Counted from the stretch's first letter, positions 44,838-57,359 are shown. The stretch is DNA of 64,000 bases from Actinernus sp. WN-2022 (GCA_030867875.1 JAOWCC010000577.1:5410660-5474659); one strand, 5' to 3'. Numbers and translations are program-made. The notes: generated by a model not told the origin, from the letters alone.

Positions 44838-45305
44838 GTTTTAATAACTTTATTATTATTATTATTTTACAATATCTATTCTTTACGTTTGTTCCAAAAG
44901 ATGGGTAGCTTATCTGGGGAACTTATATAAAATATATATTACATGAGAATGCACTAAAAGGACTTCACATACAACACACATTCAAGGTAAGAACGAACAA
45001 AATAGATACACACGCAACAAGTACAATAAAGTAAGATTACGAATTTAACCTTTTTGTTTCAATAATAAAGGATTGAATATGTCGAAAGAAAGGAAACGTT
45101 TAAGTTGAAAGCAAAATCAGGTATGCCATTTAATAGCCATTTTAGTCTAATTCGATTAGATGCATTTTGCCATTTAGTACCAAACAACTGACCAGCGGAG
45201 GTAAGCAAGATGTTACTAGCAGCATATCGGTCACAATAAAAGAAGAAGTGTTCGGCTGATTCGTTGGTGGCGCCACAAGCACAGGCAGGTGAAGTAACAG
45301 GTTTT
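44838..45305 (-). mobile_element. LINE 3' fragment with RT zinc-binding domain
   Basis: The minus-strand frame CGATNESAEHFFFYCDRYAA is the C-terminal Cys/His motif seen after LINE reverse transcriptases. The 3' tail is (AAT)n at 44851-44866. Confidence 0.65.
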
Positions 45306-45374
45306 TAAAAAAGATCCTGATCCCAGCCTTGTATGTAAAATATCTGGAAAACGATTCCCAGTATAATATAACGG

Positions 45375-46130
45375 GTTACGTGAATGAATGAATGTTTATT
45401 TGAATACGGATATCGATCAGGCATATATATAATATATATAAAAAAACAATCCAGGTTTCCACGAGAGCCATATATACAAATATTATAATAAAAAAACTAT
45501 AAATAGAAACGTTAGTTACAGGTTCATAAATATAAATAATATTCTCTCTTTAACAGGCCACAGAGAGATTAATATGATTGAGCTTTTTTAATTTATTTTT
45601 ATACTCTCTGCCTCTTTGAGTGATTTTGGTAGTAAGTTCCATATCTTTGTCCCATCGTAACTATAGCTTTTCTTGAGTGCCTCAGTCTTTGGTCTGGGAA
45701 TGAAGAGATCTGTTTTGGACTTTCGCAAATTATATCAAGTGTGATTGGATACTTTTGAGAATAATTCACAAAGATAGGATGGTGCTAGGTCATGCAGAGA
45801 TATAAACATCATGATAGTCTTAGCTTTGAACCGTCATTCTGCTAAGGAATCCCAACCAAGTTCTCTGCCATGATCCGTAATTGAGTAATCAGTCTTGCTA
45901 CTTATTCTTGCAGCTCGGTTCTGACTTGTATATATTTTTTCTCTTTTTGTTTTCTAGACTTAATGTTATGTACTTATTTTAATTAATCTAAATTGTAATT
46001 TTATAATGTTTCATTTTGTGTGTCTGAAACTGCCCTTACACTTGTTGTATTTTTTTCTGTATGAGCTCCCTCGATAAGCCTTAGGCTTTTGGAGCAAATG
46101 CAGAGAGTAAATATGTTTAAATAAAAAACC
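45375..46130. mobile_element. LINE 3' ends, two orientations
   Basis: 45375-45930 has a reversed LINE tail (AATGAATGAATGTTTATTTG). 45935-46130 is a plus-strand 3' UTR ending in the hairpin GCCTTAGGCTTTTGGAGC and TTAAATAAAAAA, the same as the 3' end at 25665-25730. Confidence 0.6.
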
Positions 46131-46329
46131 TCCTGAGCCTATCTTATCCCAACCGCACTGAAATAGTCAAAGTGAGAGTAGCACGGAACCTCTCGAGACC
46201 TGTATTCTGATTGCACCCATAATACTATACTTCAATTATTTTTGTACTGCACTTTCTAAAGGTGTTTTCTATTGTTGGGAAGGCCAATACTATCGCTCAT
46301 TTCGAGAAGTTCCACCCGACCCCAAAGCG

Positions 46330-46930
46330 AGGCAAAACAAGTGCCCTATAAACATTGATTAGTACATTTTGGGGCAGATAAGGCCTCAACCTTCTTAATA
46401 TTCCCAAACCAGAGGGACACTTTCTTAATTACTTTTTCTATATGGATGCCCCAACTAAGGTCTTGGTCAATGTGTATACCCAGGTATTTGATTGCCATTA
46501 CTCTTTTGATGGAATTGTTATTTACTGAAAGCTCTATATCCATATCTACATTGCCTAATCTCTGCTTTGCCTCAATAACCATATATTCAGTGTTGAGAAT
46601 ATTCAGTGTCAATTTGTTGGCAAGCAGCCAGTGCTTTATGGACTCCAATTCGTTATTCATTGCAGATTCCAGTGACTTCACGCCATCAGACACGAAGGAC
46701 AAACTAGTGCCATCTGCGTAAAGTCGCGGCCTGCAATGTTGAACCAAGTTTGGCAAGTCATTGAATATATTAATAACAGTAATGGACCCAATATTGATCC
46801 TTCGGGATCGCCAGTTTTAATGAAACTTTCTGATGACGTAACCCAAGCAGTGTCGCGAAGCAGGCTCTCTCTATGCGTACCCTTCATGGCACCAGTCACG
46901 ATCCAAGCCGCTTCGAATTAAGACTTTGAG
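46330..46930 (-). mobile_element. LINE reverse transcriptase fragment
   Basis: Frames read GDPEGSILGPLLLLIY and LYADGTSLSFVSDGVKSLE then MAIKYLGIHIDQDLSW. The catalytic ADD is changed to ADG, and the two pieces are in different frames. Confidence 0.8.
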
Positions 46931-46959
46931 AAGATCACAATCAATGGCCAGAAAACCAT

Positions 46960-47640
46960 CCCATACAACATCTGCATATTGTAAAGATGAACGTACCAAA
47001 GATTTACATAGAATTTCGAGTGTACGTCTTTCCAATTTCACTTTAAGCGTTTTTTTAGATGCTTTTTGATGACTTTTGGTGACGCCAAGAAAGATTACAT
47101 GTTAACGTTACTCTCAAATGATGATGCGAGATAATATTCTCGATCGCATTGTTTGATAACTGATAGAATTGCAATACTGGGAAACAAAGAGAAAACCAGG
47201 GAATAAGATGGCAGATAAGGAAAATCAGTATGAAAGGTGGCTTAAAAGGCTTTGGGAAAAGTTAAAGAAAACAGAAAGATAAGAAGGGGAAACAGAGTAT
47301 CCCTTCGGGCGGGAGGGGAAACTGAACCAGTGAATGTTTGCTCTATTCCTTTATCAACAGTGGTCCAGAAAGTTGAGCGCGCGCTTGATCTAGTTGGGGG
47401 AATTTACATTTTGATGATCAAATGAAACGAGTGTTTTGTTGTGCTTTTACTCGTTCATATTATTAGTTATAGAACCACTTGTGGAAGATTGGAAGAACTC
47501 GAAATAGCAATAGAAATACTCACCCTTCGGGCTCGTGTTCCCTTTGCCATTTCTCGTTCTACCAAACTTCCACTCCCTATAACTCTACACGAAAAATGGT
47601 ATGGTACGAAAAATGTAATGTGAGTTACAGAAATAAATAA
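46960..47640. other. Intronic stretch, no gene recognised
   Basis: Non-coding; no domain similarity or clear repeat structure recognised. Confidence 0.4.
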
Positions 47641-47932
47641 TAAAATAAATAAATGGTTTATTTTACGTCGAAGATACAGGAAGCCGTTACCGGGTCTCCC
47701 AAGCCGGAGGCTTATGTTTAAGTATTCCGACGAACTCCAGGATCGAATTGGAATTTAGGTTGTTGTTTTTTTGAGGAGGGAGGAAAACCGGAGAACCCGG
47801 AGAAAACCCTCGGAGCAAGGGCGAGATACCAACAAACTCAACTCACATATGGCGCCGCGTCCGGGAATCGAACCTGGGCCATAGAAGTGAGAGGCAAAGA
47901 GCTCAACCACTGCGCCACCCGGGCTCCCCGGT
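47640..47932 (-). mobile_element. tRNA-headed SINE, minus strand
   Basis: Reverse complement begins GGGTGGCGCAGTGGTTGAGC (A box) and has CCAGGTTCGATTCCCGGACG (B box). The 3' tail is (TTTA)n on the minus strand near 47640-47655. It sits directly downstream of the FANCI exon donor at 47949. Confidence 0.8.
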
Positions 47933-47949
47933 CAGGTAATGAAGCTTAC

Positions 47950-48037
47950 CAATAAAATGGCCGACAGGTGTTGTTGCCTTGGTAACGACTCTGTTGAGAA
48001 TCTGTTGCAAGATCTCTGTTCTAACCATCTCGTGAGC
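47950..48037 (-). CDS. FANCI: FANCI exon (around human 432-460)
   Basis: An 88-base exon with acceptor GTGTTTCAG and donor GTAAGC. The peptide starts AHEMVRTEILQQILNRVVTK, matching human [20 protein letters not shown], and ends PVGHFI. One leftover base (G) joins AC of the next exon to give Asp. Confidence 0.96.
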
Positions 48038-48672
48038 CTGAAACACGTCAATAGAGTAGTTTAGTTTTATCAAGTTTTAACATAGGAAGAGTACAATTCT
48101 CCTTAGTTGGTCATGATTTCTGAGGGAATTTGAAGATGTATTTAAAAGAATCAAAATAATGCACCAACGAAGTCATTTGAAAACATTCTACAAATTCATG
48201 CAGAGCTTTTAGTCTAAGTAAATGTAATTGAAATTACCTAGTTCCACCCCCCAAAAAATAAATAACATGGCGCTCCCCTAAGTAGGCACAAGCCCCTCAC
48301 TCAGAAAACGTTTGTTCCTAAAATAGTTGTCGTAGGTCAGCTGAAGAAAGTATTTAATCCCATAACAGTCGTTTAAGAGGCTTCAGAGTAATTAAGAATA
48401 CCTGGATCAAAACAATGTTATTGTATTTCCTTGTCGTGATTTTAACAACTTCGTCAGCTATTTACTATTGCGCGCAAAGAAATATGTGAACTTTTTATTT
48501 TCCTAAACACAAAATGCAGGCGCACGTGGAAGTTGCAGTTCTTAAGGTGTGGTTCACATTAGCGATGTAAGGCGACCTTATTTAAAGTGCCTAGGAAGAG
48601 CGCGCAAGATATTGCACTCCCAACTACTGGTTGTCATAGTATCATTTCTTCCAAATGGGTAAATATGATCAC

Positions 48673-48752
48673 CTTAAACGTGTCGAGCAGCATGTGAGAG
48701 CCAAGCTTACATGCTTGTTGTGTAGGGCTGATAACAGATGAAACATGGGCAT
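48673..48752 (-). CDS. FANCI: FANCI exon (around human 400-431)
   Basis: An 80-base exon with acceptor CTGTTTAG and donor GTGATC. The peptide contains QQACKLGSHMLLDTFK, matching human QHACKLGANILLETFK. It ends in phase 0 and joins the exon at 47950-48037 exactly where the human alignment continues. Confidence 0.95.
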
Positions 48753-49094
48753 CTAAACAGGAAAATAAGATGTTATTACTTATATCAGTACTTGTGGTAC
48801 AACTACCTAACCAAACTACTTGTCCTCGTTGTTTATCACAATGCTTAGCAAGTATAGCAATTGACTATGAAAATACCAAGACGTTAAGCCAGGCCAAGAG
48901 ATAATTAAACGACAATTTTATTTTCTAACCTTTGATATAATTAATCTACAGTGATCCTATGTGAAATGTAGCTTATAATATTTAGTTTGAATACTCTTTG
49001 CAGCCTTACTAGTCATATATATTTCAACGCCACAAAAGTATATGTTATTGTCTTTATAATCGTAGTCTTATTGAGCATTACCTCACAGAAAATC

Positions 49095-50110
49095 ACTAAA
49101 ATTACAGAGACTCCAGAATAGAGCGGCCCGTATTATTACTAGAACTCCATACGATACACCATCTGCTGAACTGCGTGCTCAACTAAATTGGAATATATTA
49201 GATCATAATAGAAAATGCCAAAAAGCCATCTGGATGTTTAAAATTTTAAATGGTCAGGCTCCACCTTATTAGAAGACCTTAAAACCAACCAGGTGCACAA
49301 TCACAATTCACGAAATTCCGACATAAATCTTGTGCCTCCAAAACCTAATTCTAACTACCTCAAAAGTAGTTTTTCGTACAGTGGTACCGTATTATGTAAT
49401 TCCTTACCCAGAAATACGCGATTCATGAAGTCCTTCCCCCAGTTTTAAGAATTGATACCAAACATAATATCTTAACAGGAACTCGAAAAGCTCATCACAA
49501 AAGTGCTAAAATATTAGGTATACTTGTGAACTCATTACTATTGAGGATGTAATTAATTACCGCGATCGTAAGTTGTGGACTAGTATAATTAGTAACAAAT
49601 GCAACCCGCTTAATGAACTTTTACCACCCCAGAGGTAACATAATAATAATAACTTTATTTACGTGTTAATCTACATAGCAGTATAACAACCACTAAATGG
49701 GGACACCCTGACTTAAATTTGTAAAATAATACAATGTTAAGAATTATAAAAGAACTAGTTATGAATAATATGTACAATCGTAATTAAGATAATATATAAT
49801 TTAGTATTATAATATAATATTTTATGAATATACGAGTTAGAAAACTAAGAGAGCGCGGACATAATTTTATTCTTCCTAAAGTGTCCACCAAAAGATTTAA
49901 ACGAGTATTCTTAAATAGGTGTTTATTTATCCTTATTTAATGTCTAGTATTAGTTACAAGTGTATATATGTGTAAATTGTCTCCAATATTAGCTATTAGT
50001 TTTAGATTTTAGTAGGAGTTTTATTATTATCCAAATATTGTAAAACTTCTACTTCTATTAGGGGTTATTTTTTTAATAAAAGACTGTTAGTAGCAGCAGT
50101 AGTAGTATAA
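49095..50110 (+). mobile_element. LINE 3' fragment interrupted by another insertion
   Basis: Frames read LQNRAARIITRTPYDTPSAE and CQKAIWMFKILNGQAPPY, then a stop. After 49635 (ELLPPQR) a reversed AT-rich piece (49640-49845, starting with (AAT)n ACTTTATTT) intervenes. The frame resumes as RERGHNFILPKVSTKRFKRV. The tail is AT-rich trinucleotides near 50100. Confidence 0.75.
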
Positions 50111-50271
50111 TAATAATAATATAAAAATGTATCTATACTCTAATATGACAATAACTGCTAATAAGAAAAATTACAATATATATATATATAATGATAATAC
50201 CGTAAAATTAATTTAGCGTCTGTTGGTTTTTTACTTCTAGATTTTACTGTATTATCATTACACATAAGTCG

Positions 50272-50836
50272 TATAAGGCGCACCGAAGTAGCCAGGTTTG
50301 CGAGGGGAAATACATAATTAGGAGGGGGAATACATTATTTTCAATGACGTCATGGATCTATGGTCTTTCCGCATGAATAAAGTGAGGGGGAATAAATTAT
50401 CTAATGTCTTACCGCATGAGCAAAATGCGGAAGAATAAATTAAATGCGGAGCATTTCATTATCTATTGTTTTCAATTGCGGAGGATTCTCATTAAATACG
50501 GAGGAATAAATTAAATGCAGATGATTCTCATTAAAGGGGAGGTGAATATATTATCTTCAATGACGTCACGGTTCTATATATTTTGTGTAACAGAAGGTTG
50601 TCTTGGGGTAGCGAGGGGGGAGGTGAATGAGGAGGAGCAAGGAGGAGCAAGGAGGAGGAAGGAGGAGGAAGGAGGAGGAAGGAGGAGGAAGGAGGAGGAA
50701 GGAGGAGGAAGGAAGAAGGAGGAAGGAAGAAGGATGAGCAGGAGCAGAGGCGCGGGTGGCGGGCGTTGTGTCTAGTTTATTCCCCCTCCTAATTATGTAT
50801 TCTCCTAAAAAACCTGGCTAATTCGGTGCGCCCTAT
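50272..50836. mobile_element. Inverted-repeat element with purine-rich core
   Basis: Terminal inverted repeats of about 60 bases: GGCGCACCGAAGTAGCCAGG with AATACATAATTAGGAGGGGG; and complements at 50775-50836. The core has (GGAGGA)n at 50630-50740. The AGG-rich ORF here is an artefact of the microsatellite. Confidence 0.85.
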
Positions 50837-51064
50837 ACTACTCATATATATTGTAATTTCTCTTATTGACATATTAGATTATATATACATTTTTAGATTA
50901 TTATTATTATTATAATACGTTTATACCTAATATTTTAGCACATCGCCACTTTTGTGATGAGCTTTTCGTGGATAAATAAAGATCGCTACGCTAATCTACT
51001 CTAGCTGGACATCTAATATCCAGTGAATGTATGGTATAAAGATCAATAATGGTGGACATATTAC

Positions 51065-51147
51065 CAAACGCTTTAGGACCAAAGCAGTCCATGATGGTGA
51101 ACCCAAGCTGTACGAGGCCTTGGGTCACATGATCCCAGCCAAACAAA
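51065..51147 (-). CDS. FANCI: FANCI exon (around human 371-399)
   Basis: An 83-base exon with acceptor ATCAACAG and donor GTAATA. The peptide [16 protein letters not shown] is nearly identical to the human stretch around [14 protein letters not shown]. It starts one base into a codon and ends with one base, which joins the exon at 48673-48752 to make GAT (Asp). The missing upstream exon must therefore end in two codon bases. Confidence 0.95.
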
Positions 51148-51215
51148 CTGTTGATATTAATCAACAATAATAAATACATAACTGACAGTTAGATTACGTA
51201 ATAGCTGATATCACA

Positions 51216-51425
51216 GTTGCGTCTACGAATAGCAGTTTCAGCGGTATTGACCCGAACGCCTCACTTCAATGTAATGAAGAGCTATTCAAACTGTATCTAA
51301 ATTAGTCGTGCTTGCTTTAGAGGGTGTTGTGTCATGTAAGAATGGTGGTTTGAATGGCGCTCATTACATCGAAGCGTTCGGGTCAATACCGCTGAAACTG
51401 CTATTCGTAGACGTCACTGTAATAT
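51216..51425. repeat. Palindromic MITE (family of 8632-9185)
   Basis: TCTACGAATAGCAGTTTCAG CGGTATTGACCCGAACG at the left end and its complement at 51370-51425. Same terminal sequence as 8632-9185. Confidence 0.85.
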
Positions 51426-51429
51426 CAAC

Positions 51430-51620
51430 CATTAGTACATACCACACCAGTGAATATCGCTTTTCGCGCGTTCTGATTGGCTACTCAAACAGTGAATATG
51501 ATTTCATATTCACCTCCGAGCGAAGCAGCGATCACCTCGTGCGAGTTTTTGACCATTTGACATAAAATAAAATAACTATTTAGTGTTGGATATTCACCTG
51601 CAGTGTGGTATATACTAATA
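51430..51620. repeat. MITE with TACCACAC / GTGTGGTA ends
   Basis: ATACCACACCAGTGAATATC at the left and GGATATTCACCTGCAGTGTG GTAT at the right. Confidence 0.75.
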
Positions 51621-52042
51621 ATAATAATAAAAAAAAAACCTTCGGTGAATAATGTTAATTAAACCACATGCATAGATTATTTAAACGAAGTCTAAATCGT
51701 AGGTCCCGTCAAACGATGTATCGTTTTCGTGTGGACGGTCAAACTCACTGAAAATGCTCAGACCCAGTCCACTTAGAATTAAAACATCCAAGATGGAGGA
51801 CATCCGCAGGTCGATCTGAAAACGAGCCGAAACCCACGAGCTGAAGACGAAACCAAGTCCGCACGTTTTTGTTTTCTTCTCTTGTTTTTGTTTGATATAT
51901 TTTTGGGTAATTTATATCCTCACATCGAGACCAACTCACAAGTGTATATCATTGTTTTAGTTGATAGTTAGGTTGGTTATCTTTGATGTGCCGCGGTCAT
52001 CAGCTGAATAGACCTTTCCCGCATTCCGCTCCAATGCCCACG

Positions 52043-52120
52043 AACAATGGCACCAAGTCGAGACTGCAGTAGACATGTTCATACATTTACTGTATTTGTG
52101 TCCACTTGGTGCCATTGTTC
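52043..52120. repeat. Inverted repeat
   Basis: GAACAATGGCACCAAGT pairs with ACTTGGTGCCATTGTTC; it may be a short MITE. Confidence 0.65.
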
Positions 52121-52639
52121 GATCGAATGCGTCCGGTCCCGAAAGGTTCAAGAACATCCTGCGTTATATAGAACAAACCCATACATATCAACCCTGGGAT
52201 GATATATAATTTATGAGTTTAGTCGGGAAATCATAGACGAGAACAAACTTATAATTGACCTCGAACCGTTGACCCCTCTCGAATTCTGTCACTTCCCTTT
52301 CCGACTGTTCTATTGGAAATGTTACCAAATCCCTTGTGATCAAGGATAATCATGATCAATGCTTTGGTGAGGGTTTAGATAACCTTCCTAACGATGAACT
52401 AAGATGGTTCGTTACTTGTTCCTCAGTGATTAAGCGATAATTTTGATGCCTCGGAACGAGTAACTAACCCTTATGTATTGTTTCGTTTTCAACGTATTTA
52501 TCATGTTACCTATTCTGTACGGTTTCCAAAATATGTTCGTATACTTGTGAGGACTCTGTGACATTTTCTGAAAAGAAAAAAAAACGTTATAAAGGAGAAA
52601 CCAAGAAAAGTCTAACAAGGGGCACTGTCAGTTGAATTG

Positions 52640-53265
52640 AATCTTCGAGTTTCTTTTAAAGTGCCCCTACGATCAAATGTTTGACATATCAATGTTTTTG
52701 CATATTCATAAAGTAGAGTTCATATATTATTACCAGTTCAAATTGTTTTTCGATACAACGACAGGAAGTCTTACTTTTTTAGCTCCGAATATTGAATCTA
52801 CACGTCCGCCATTACTGGAAGCCGTGCCCTTTGTTCAGCTTTAAACAAAGGTTTATTCACCGGAAATGATGTCATACACTTAACGCTCGCCTGCAGAACA
52901 CAACGCCTGGAGGCATATTTCTACTAAAAACGTCTTCACGTACATAAGAAGAAAGTTATATTTATCTTTGCGAGGTTGGCTACTTTTTTATGCACGCTAT
53001 TTCGCGCCACGAGGTTGTCGTGTTAAGTGTATGACATCACTTCCGGTGAATAAACCTTTGTTTAAAGCTGAACAAAGGGCACGGCTTCCAGCAATGGCGG
53101 ACAGGATTTTACCGGTAAACTCTCCTAAAATTCGTTGTTTAACATGCCCATTTGGGAATATTTTTTACTATTTCGGATATTTCTAATACTGATTGACCTA
53201 TAGACACTGAAAAAGTGGCAAATCGAAATGGTAAATTTTCGTCGTAGTGGCACTTTAAAACATCA
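52640..53265 (+). mobile_element. MITE-like element with inverted halves
   Basis: GTGCCCTTTGTTCAGCTTTA AACAAAGGTTTATTCACCGG and its complement at 53030-53090. The outer ends AAAGTGCC(C)CTACGA and TCGTAGTGGCACTTT are complementary. Same family as 43375-43745. Confidence 0.8.
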
Positions 53266-53937
53266 GTATAAAAATAACACCGTGAGATAGAAGAGAAATG
53301 CCATGTACTGATATGCTTTCCAAACGTTTTCGACAGAGGATGATAAAGATTAAAGTGGATGACTAAAGCTTATTCTATCAAGTGATTCCAGTTACAGTGA
53401 CCGATTTCAAGTTGCTCTAAAGCAATATTTTCATCCACTCGAATCTTTGCCATCCTTCATCAAAAATGTCTCACATTTTCTCCAGTATACCTGGAAAGCA
53501 TATTCTACTAATCTGAAAAGTTCTTTTTGTCTTTAGTTATCCGTTTTTATTTTCTATTTTTTTAAATTTAAACATCTTTTTATTTTATTTTATACAATAT
53601 ACAAAAACACACATATATATATGTTGCACATACTCATACAACGACCCTAACCCTGAATAAATTAACATAAATACTATAATAAAATATAATAACATAACAT
53701 AACATAACACCCTTGCCAGCTATATATATAATCGACAATATTGAATTAAATTTAATCCAATAAAGCAATATTTAATTTTTCCCACTTCCGAAGATGCACG
53801 ATAATATTGTTCTTAGATTTTGCCACTCTTAGTTCGACTTTCTGAGAATATCTTAAATGGTTTTAAAAAGAGACAGAGAAGGAATATGTTTGCTTTTTCT
53901 AGCCTTATACAATATCAATTTATAACTCAGAATAATG

Positions 53938-56900
53938 TAATTACTCCGGCGCTGCTATGGCAGCGGCCGGAGTCTTAAAATGCAGTCTGTGTCTTTTTTT
54001 TTATATTATTATTCTCCTATCGTCTACAGAAGTTGATCAGTTCAGACCTTTGCTGCTAACAATGTGGGTCGGAGACGCTTGTGATCGAGCGATAAAGCAG
54101 GAGGCATGCGCATTAAACGTTATAGATTTATTTGACACTGTTTACATTACATAAAATCATCACCGAATAATTACCACCACGGGAATGTGGAATGAGCAAC
54201 GTGTGAGACTTCGAGGCGCTATCGGTAATTTTTAACTATTTCCTAACCTTATGATTCTTGTAAAGGAACTGTTATCGACCATAAAAATACACGAACAACG
54301 TAATACATTCGATCTGCGCTGTCTGGACAGATCCAATGCACATTTAAAAACGTAAGCGAAATACAATATCCAAACACGTTAGGATATAAACGGGTATCGA
54401 ATTATAATCAAAGGTTAGATTTCGTCAGGCGCGCTCAGATAAGAAAGTTCAAAGGTCTCAGACAAGACGAGACAAGGAGATATTGATCGATGAGTCATTG
54501 TCAGAAATCTATTCCCGGCCGTAAAATTAGGCAATCACTGTTGACAGTTTGGGTCAGGTCAACTACACAGCTAAGGCATGTTTTACGACAGAACAAGAGC
54601 CCATCTGGCTTTCACTCGGGCCACATGAGATTGAAGATGAAATACACTTTCATTTGAAATCCTCTTAGTATCAAGTCGTGCTTTAATTCGCCAGCGAGAA
54701 CGTCAAAAAAAACAGACTGGTCTATTAATCGCTTTTATGGCATGACTATGATAACGCAGGATTCGAACAACAGAATACTGGCAATTCAAGTGTATAAATG
54801 CAATACAATGGCATATTCAGACTTTGAATTTGATTGAAAATAGATCAAAAACTCGGGGAAATGTCCGGCTAAAACTGTATGAATAAATGTGAAATGAAAC
54901 ATAAATTTCATAGCAAGAAAAACATGTAATTCCTAATTAGAAAGCTCTTCTAAGTCCGCTTCTCAAATTCACAGACTGTTTTACAAAAACATTTGGGCAG
55001 TTCAGTTGACCTTTCAAATAATTTATTCTGAGGTACGCATACTCTAAATCACAGATGTTAAATAAAGCGATAATTAGAAGGAAAAGTACATTAACAGACA
55101 AACTGATAGGAAATTTATTCAAATCAAAAAGAGTTTACTTACAGTACTTAGGGGCGGACCATTAGAAAAGTGATTGTGGGGGGGGGGGGGGGGGGCAAAA
55201 GCAAAACAAAATTCATGCAAGCAAAAATGAGCTCTTTTTCATTAACGTATTTGAGACTACGGAACAATGCAATACGATGCACTAGAATACAATATAATGC
55301 ACAAACAGGAGCACATTACCAATTAATGGTACAATTTCAAGTACCCATCCGGGAAGGACGGCGAGGTAGAGATTTCCAGAAGAATACATGTATATATGTG
55401 TTTTCTACTAAACAAAGGTAATGTATCATGGAAAATACCATAAATCTAGAAACATTAATAGTAAATTTAATAGATTACATGTATATATGCAATTTGCATT
55501 CTTTCTTGCACATCCATCTTTTTTTTGGGGGGGGGGGGGGGCAATAAAGTTTTGACCAATTTTATAGGGGGTCATTTAAGTTTTAATTCATTCATAGGGG
55601 GTCATAAAAGTTTTAACAAGAGAAGCAGATGAAATGCCGACCCCCCCCCCCCAAAGCCATAAATAATGAACACTCCCTTAATTATGTCAATTATGTTATC
55701 GATGCATTTGGCTTTATGCTGCTATATAAAAATGATGAATGAAAAAAAATATTCGTGCAGGCCGATTACCCACCCCAAAAAAATTGTGCACCACTAATTC
55801 TTGGAATTTTTTTTTCGAGCAAGTCAGAAAAGTCCCCCCCCCCCCCATCACTTTTCTAATGGTCCACCCCTTACGTAACTGAACTTTCGTTTTGGATCTT
55901 TTGGTAGTGTTGTTGACAGCACCCACCTTCGTGCACATATGCACTGAATCGGAATGAAAGTCGAAGCCTACCTCGAACTTAACTTTCAGCAAACCTGTTT
56001 CCTTTCATTCCACAATGAATAATAATCTCATAAAGTAAGCCCGTAGCTTTCAATAAATTTGCCAGTGTCTGAATGAAACAGCTAGATCTTTTCCAATTTC
56101 TCTCACGAGTCACGGCAGAAGACAGTCTCAAGCTACAAAACTTGAATTTTGATCCTCTTCACAGTAACGTAATTTAACGTCTCAGATATTATATATATGC
56201 CCTATTTCAGCTAGCGCTGTGCATTTCAAATACTTTTTCCTCTCTCGTTGCTGGCAGTTCATGCTTCTTGTTCGTATAGTTGCCGCATTTCAGTTGGCAT
56301 ACACTGAAAACATCTGCTTAACTAAGATTTGTAACGATCTTAGCGGATCATGTAAATATTCCGCTTGGCTCAATTGAGGGTTTCTGCCGTCAAAGTTCAT
56401 TTTTTGTTTCAGTTTTCCCCATATTAGCCGACATGTATAATGTCTCGAGCTCTCAATCCAGTAGAAAGACTGGTTATTCTGTCGTAAAACATGCCTTAGC
56501 TGTACAAGACCGCCCACGATGGAATAGATTTCCGACAATGACTCATTGAAAGTGATATCTCCTTGTCTCGCCTAGTCTGAGAGCTTTGAACTTTCTTATC
56601 TGAGCGCGCCTGACGAGATCTAACCTTTGATTATAATTCGATACCCGTTGATATCCAAACGTGTTTGGATATTGTATTTCGCTTACGTTTCTAAATGTAC
56701 ATTGGATCTGTCCAAACAGCGCTGATCGAATGTATTACGGCTCCTGGTTGTTCATGTATTTTTATGGTCAACAAGAGCGCCAGTTGAAATATCCTGAGCC
56801 TGTTGGAAGGCTTTCGCCCTCGCGGGTCGACCATTTTGATTTACTGTATTCACTTATGTAAATACATTAACCTGGCGATTGTTGCGTGACCAGCACAGTG

Positions 56901-57028
56901 CAATCTGATTGGTTTGAATTTGACCTTTAACGCATGCGCAGAATCCGTCTGACATGAAATAAAAATAAAAAAAATAAAAAAACGACTTGCATTTTAAGAC
57001 TCGGCGCTGCCACAGGCAGCCCGAGTAA
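53938..57028. mobile_element. 3.1-kb inverted-repeat element with terminal hairpins
   Basis: The left end ATTACTCCGGCGCTGC...AGTCTTAAAATGCAGTC and the right end ...GCATTTTAAGACTCGGCGCTGCCACAGGCAGCCCGAGTAAT are complementary; each has its own hairpin. Longer inverted blocks (54290-54510 against 56535-56730) include AGATCCAATG and the CCAAACACG region. No transposase was found. It contains a nested element (55147-55877) and a LINE scrap (54592-54668). A right-end fragment occurs at 20330-20700. Confidence 0.85.
55147..55877. mobile_element. Element with G/C-homopolymer inverted repeats, nested in 53938-57028
   Basis: The left end GGACCATTAGAAAAGTGATTG then about 18 G. The right end about 14 C then ATCACTTTTCTAATGGTCCA. 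Further G16 (55527-55542) and C14 (55641-55654) runs lie inside. Confidence 0.8.
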
Positions 57029-57077
57029 TAACCTAGCTAGCTAGAGAGTCTCTCTATACTGATTAAGATACTGTTAC

Positions 57078-57151
57078 ATGTCTGTTAATATGGAGAAAAC
57101 TGAAGAAACCCCCATTGGGCTTGATAACCACGTACAAGAACAATTCTGCCG
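57078..57151 (+). CDS. Candidate first exon, plus strand (low confidence)
   Basis: An ATG opens 24 codons (MSVNMEKTEETPIGLDNHVQ, then EQFC) ending at donor CG|GTAAGA. It lies just outside the right end of the large inverted-repeat element at 53938-57028. No clear downstream partner exon was found; a 36-codon ORF lies at 57488-57598. The peptide is not recognised. Confidence 0.25.
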
Positions 57152-57359
57152 GTAAGATGTTTTTAGTGTATACCCGAATGCTGTACTCGTTTTCTGGCTT
57201 AAGAAATAAACTAAAGGGGACCTTTTTAAAGAAGTTTATCGACTCGTAATAATCAATTTACATTGTATTGAACGGAACTGCGTCGAACAAACAGGAATTT
57301 TAGCTTTATATTGTACTGCATCAGCTAAGTTTTCCCTTATCCGAATCTGAGATGTAGGT

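Noticed and set aside
50515..50775. Gly/Glu/Arg-rich ORF
   Set aside because: Product of the GGAGGA microsatellite inside an inverted-repeat element.
51756..51822. Minus-strand stretch IDLRMSSILDVLILSGLGLS between TTTTCAG and GTGAGT
   Set aside because: Its end phase does not fit the next FANCI exon (51065-51147), and the peptide does not align.
53957..54154. 65-codon plus-strand ORF with a hydrophobic start
   Set aside because: Lies in the terminal repeat of the 53938-57028 element; no support as a gene.
55714..55992. Minus-strand frame LLKVKFEVGFDFHSDSVHMC considered as the missing FANCI exon (LDLLKTSVV in human)
   Set aside because: Similarity is limited to a few residues, and the phase-0 frame from the acceptor has a stop.
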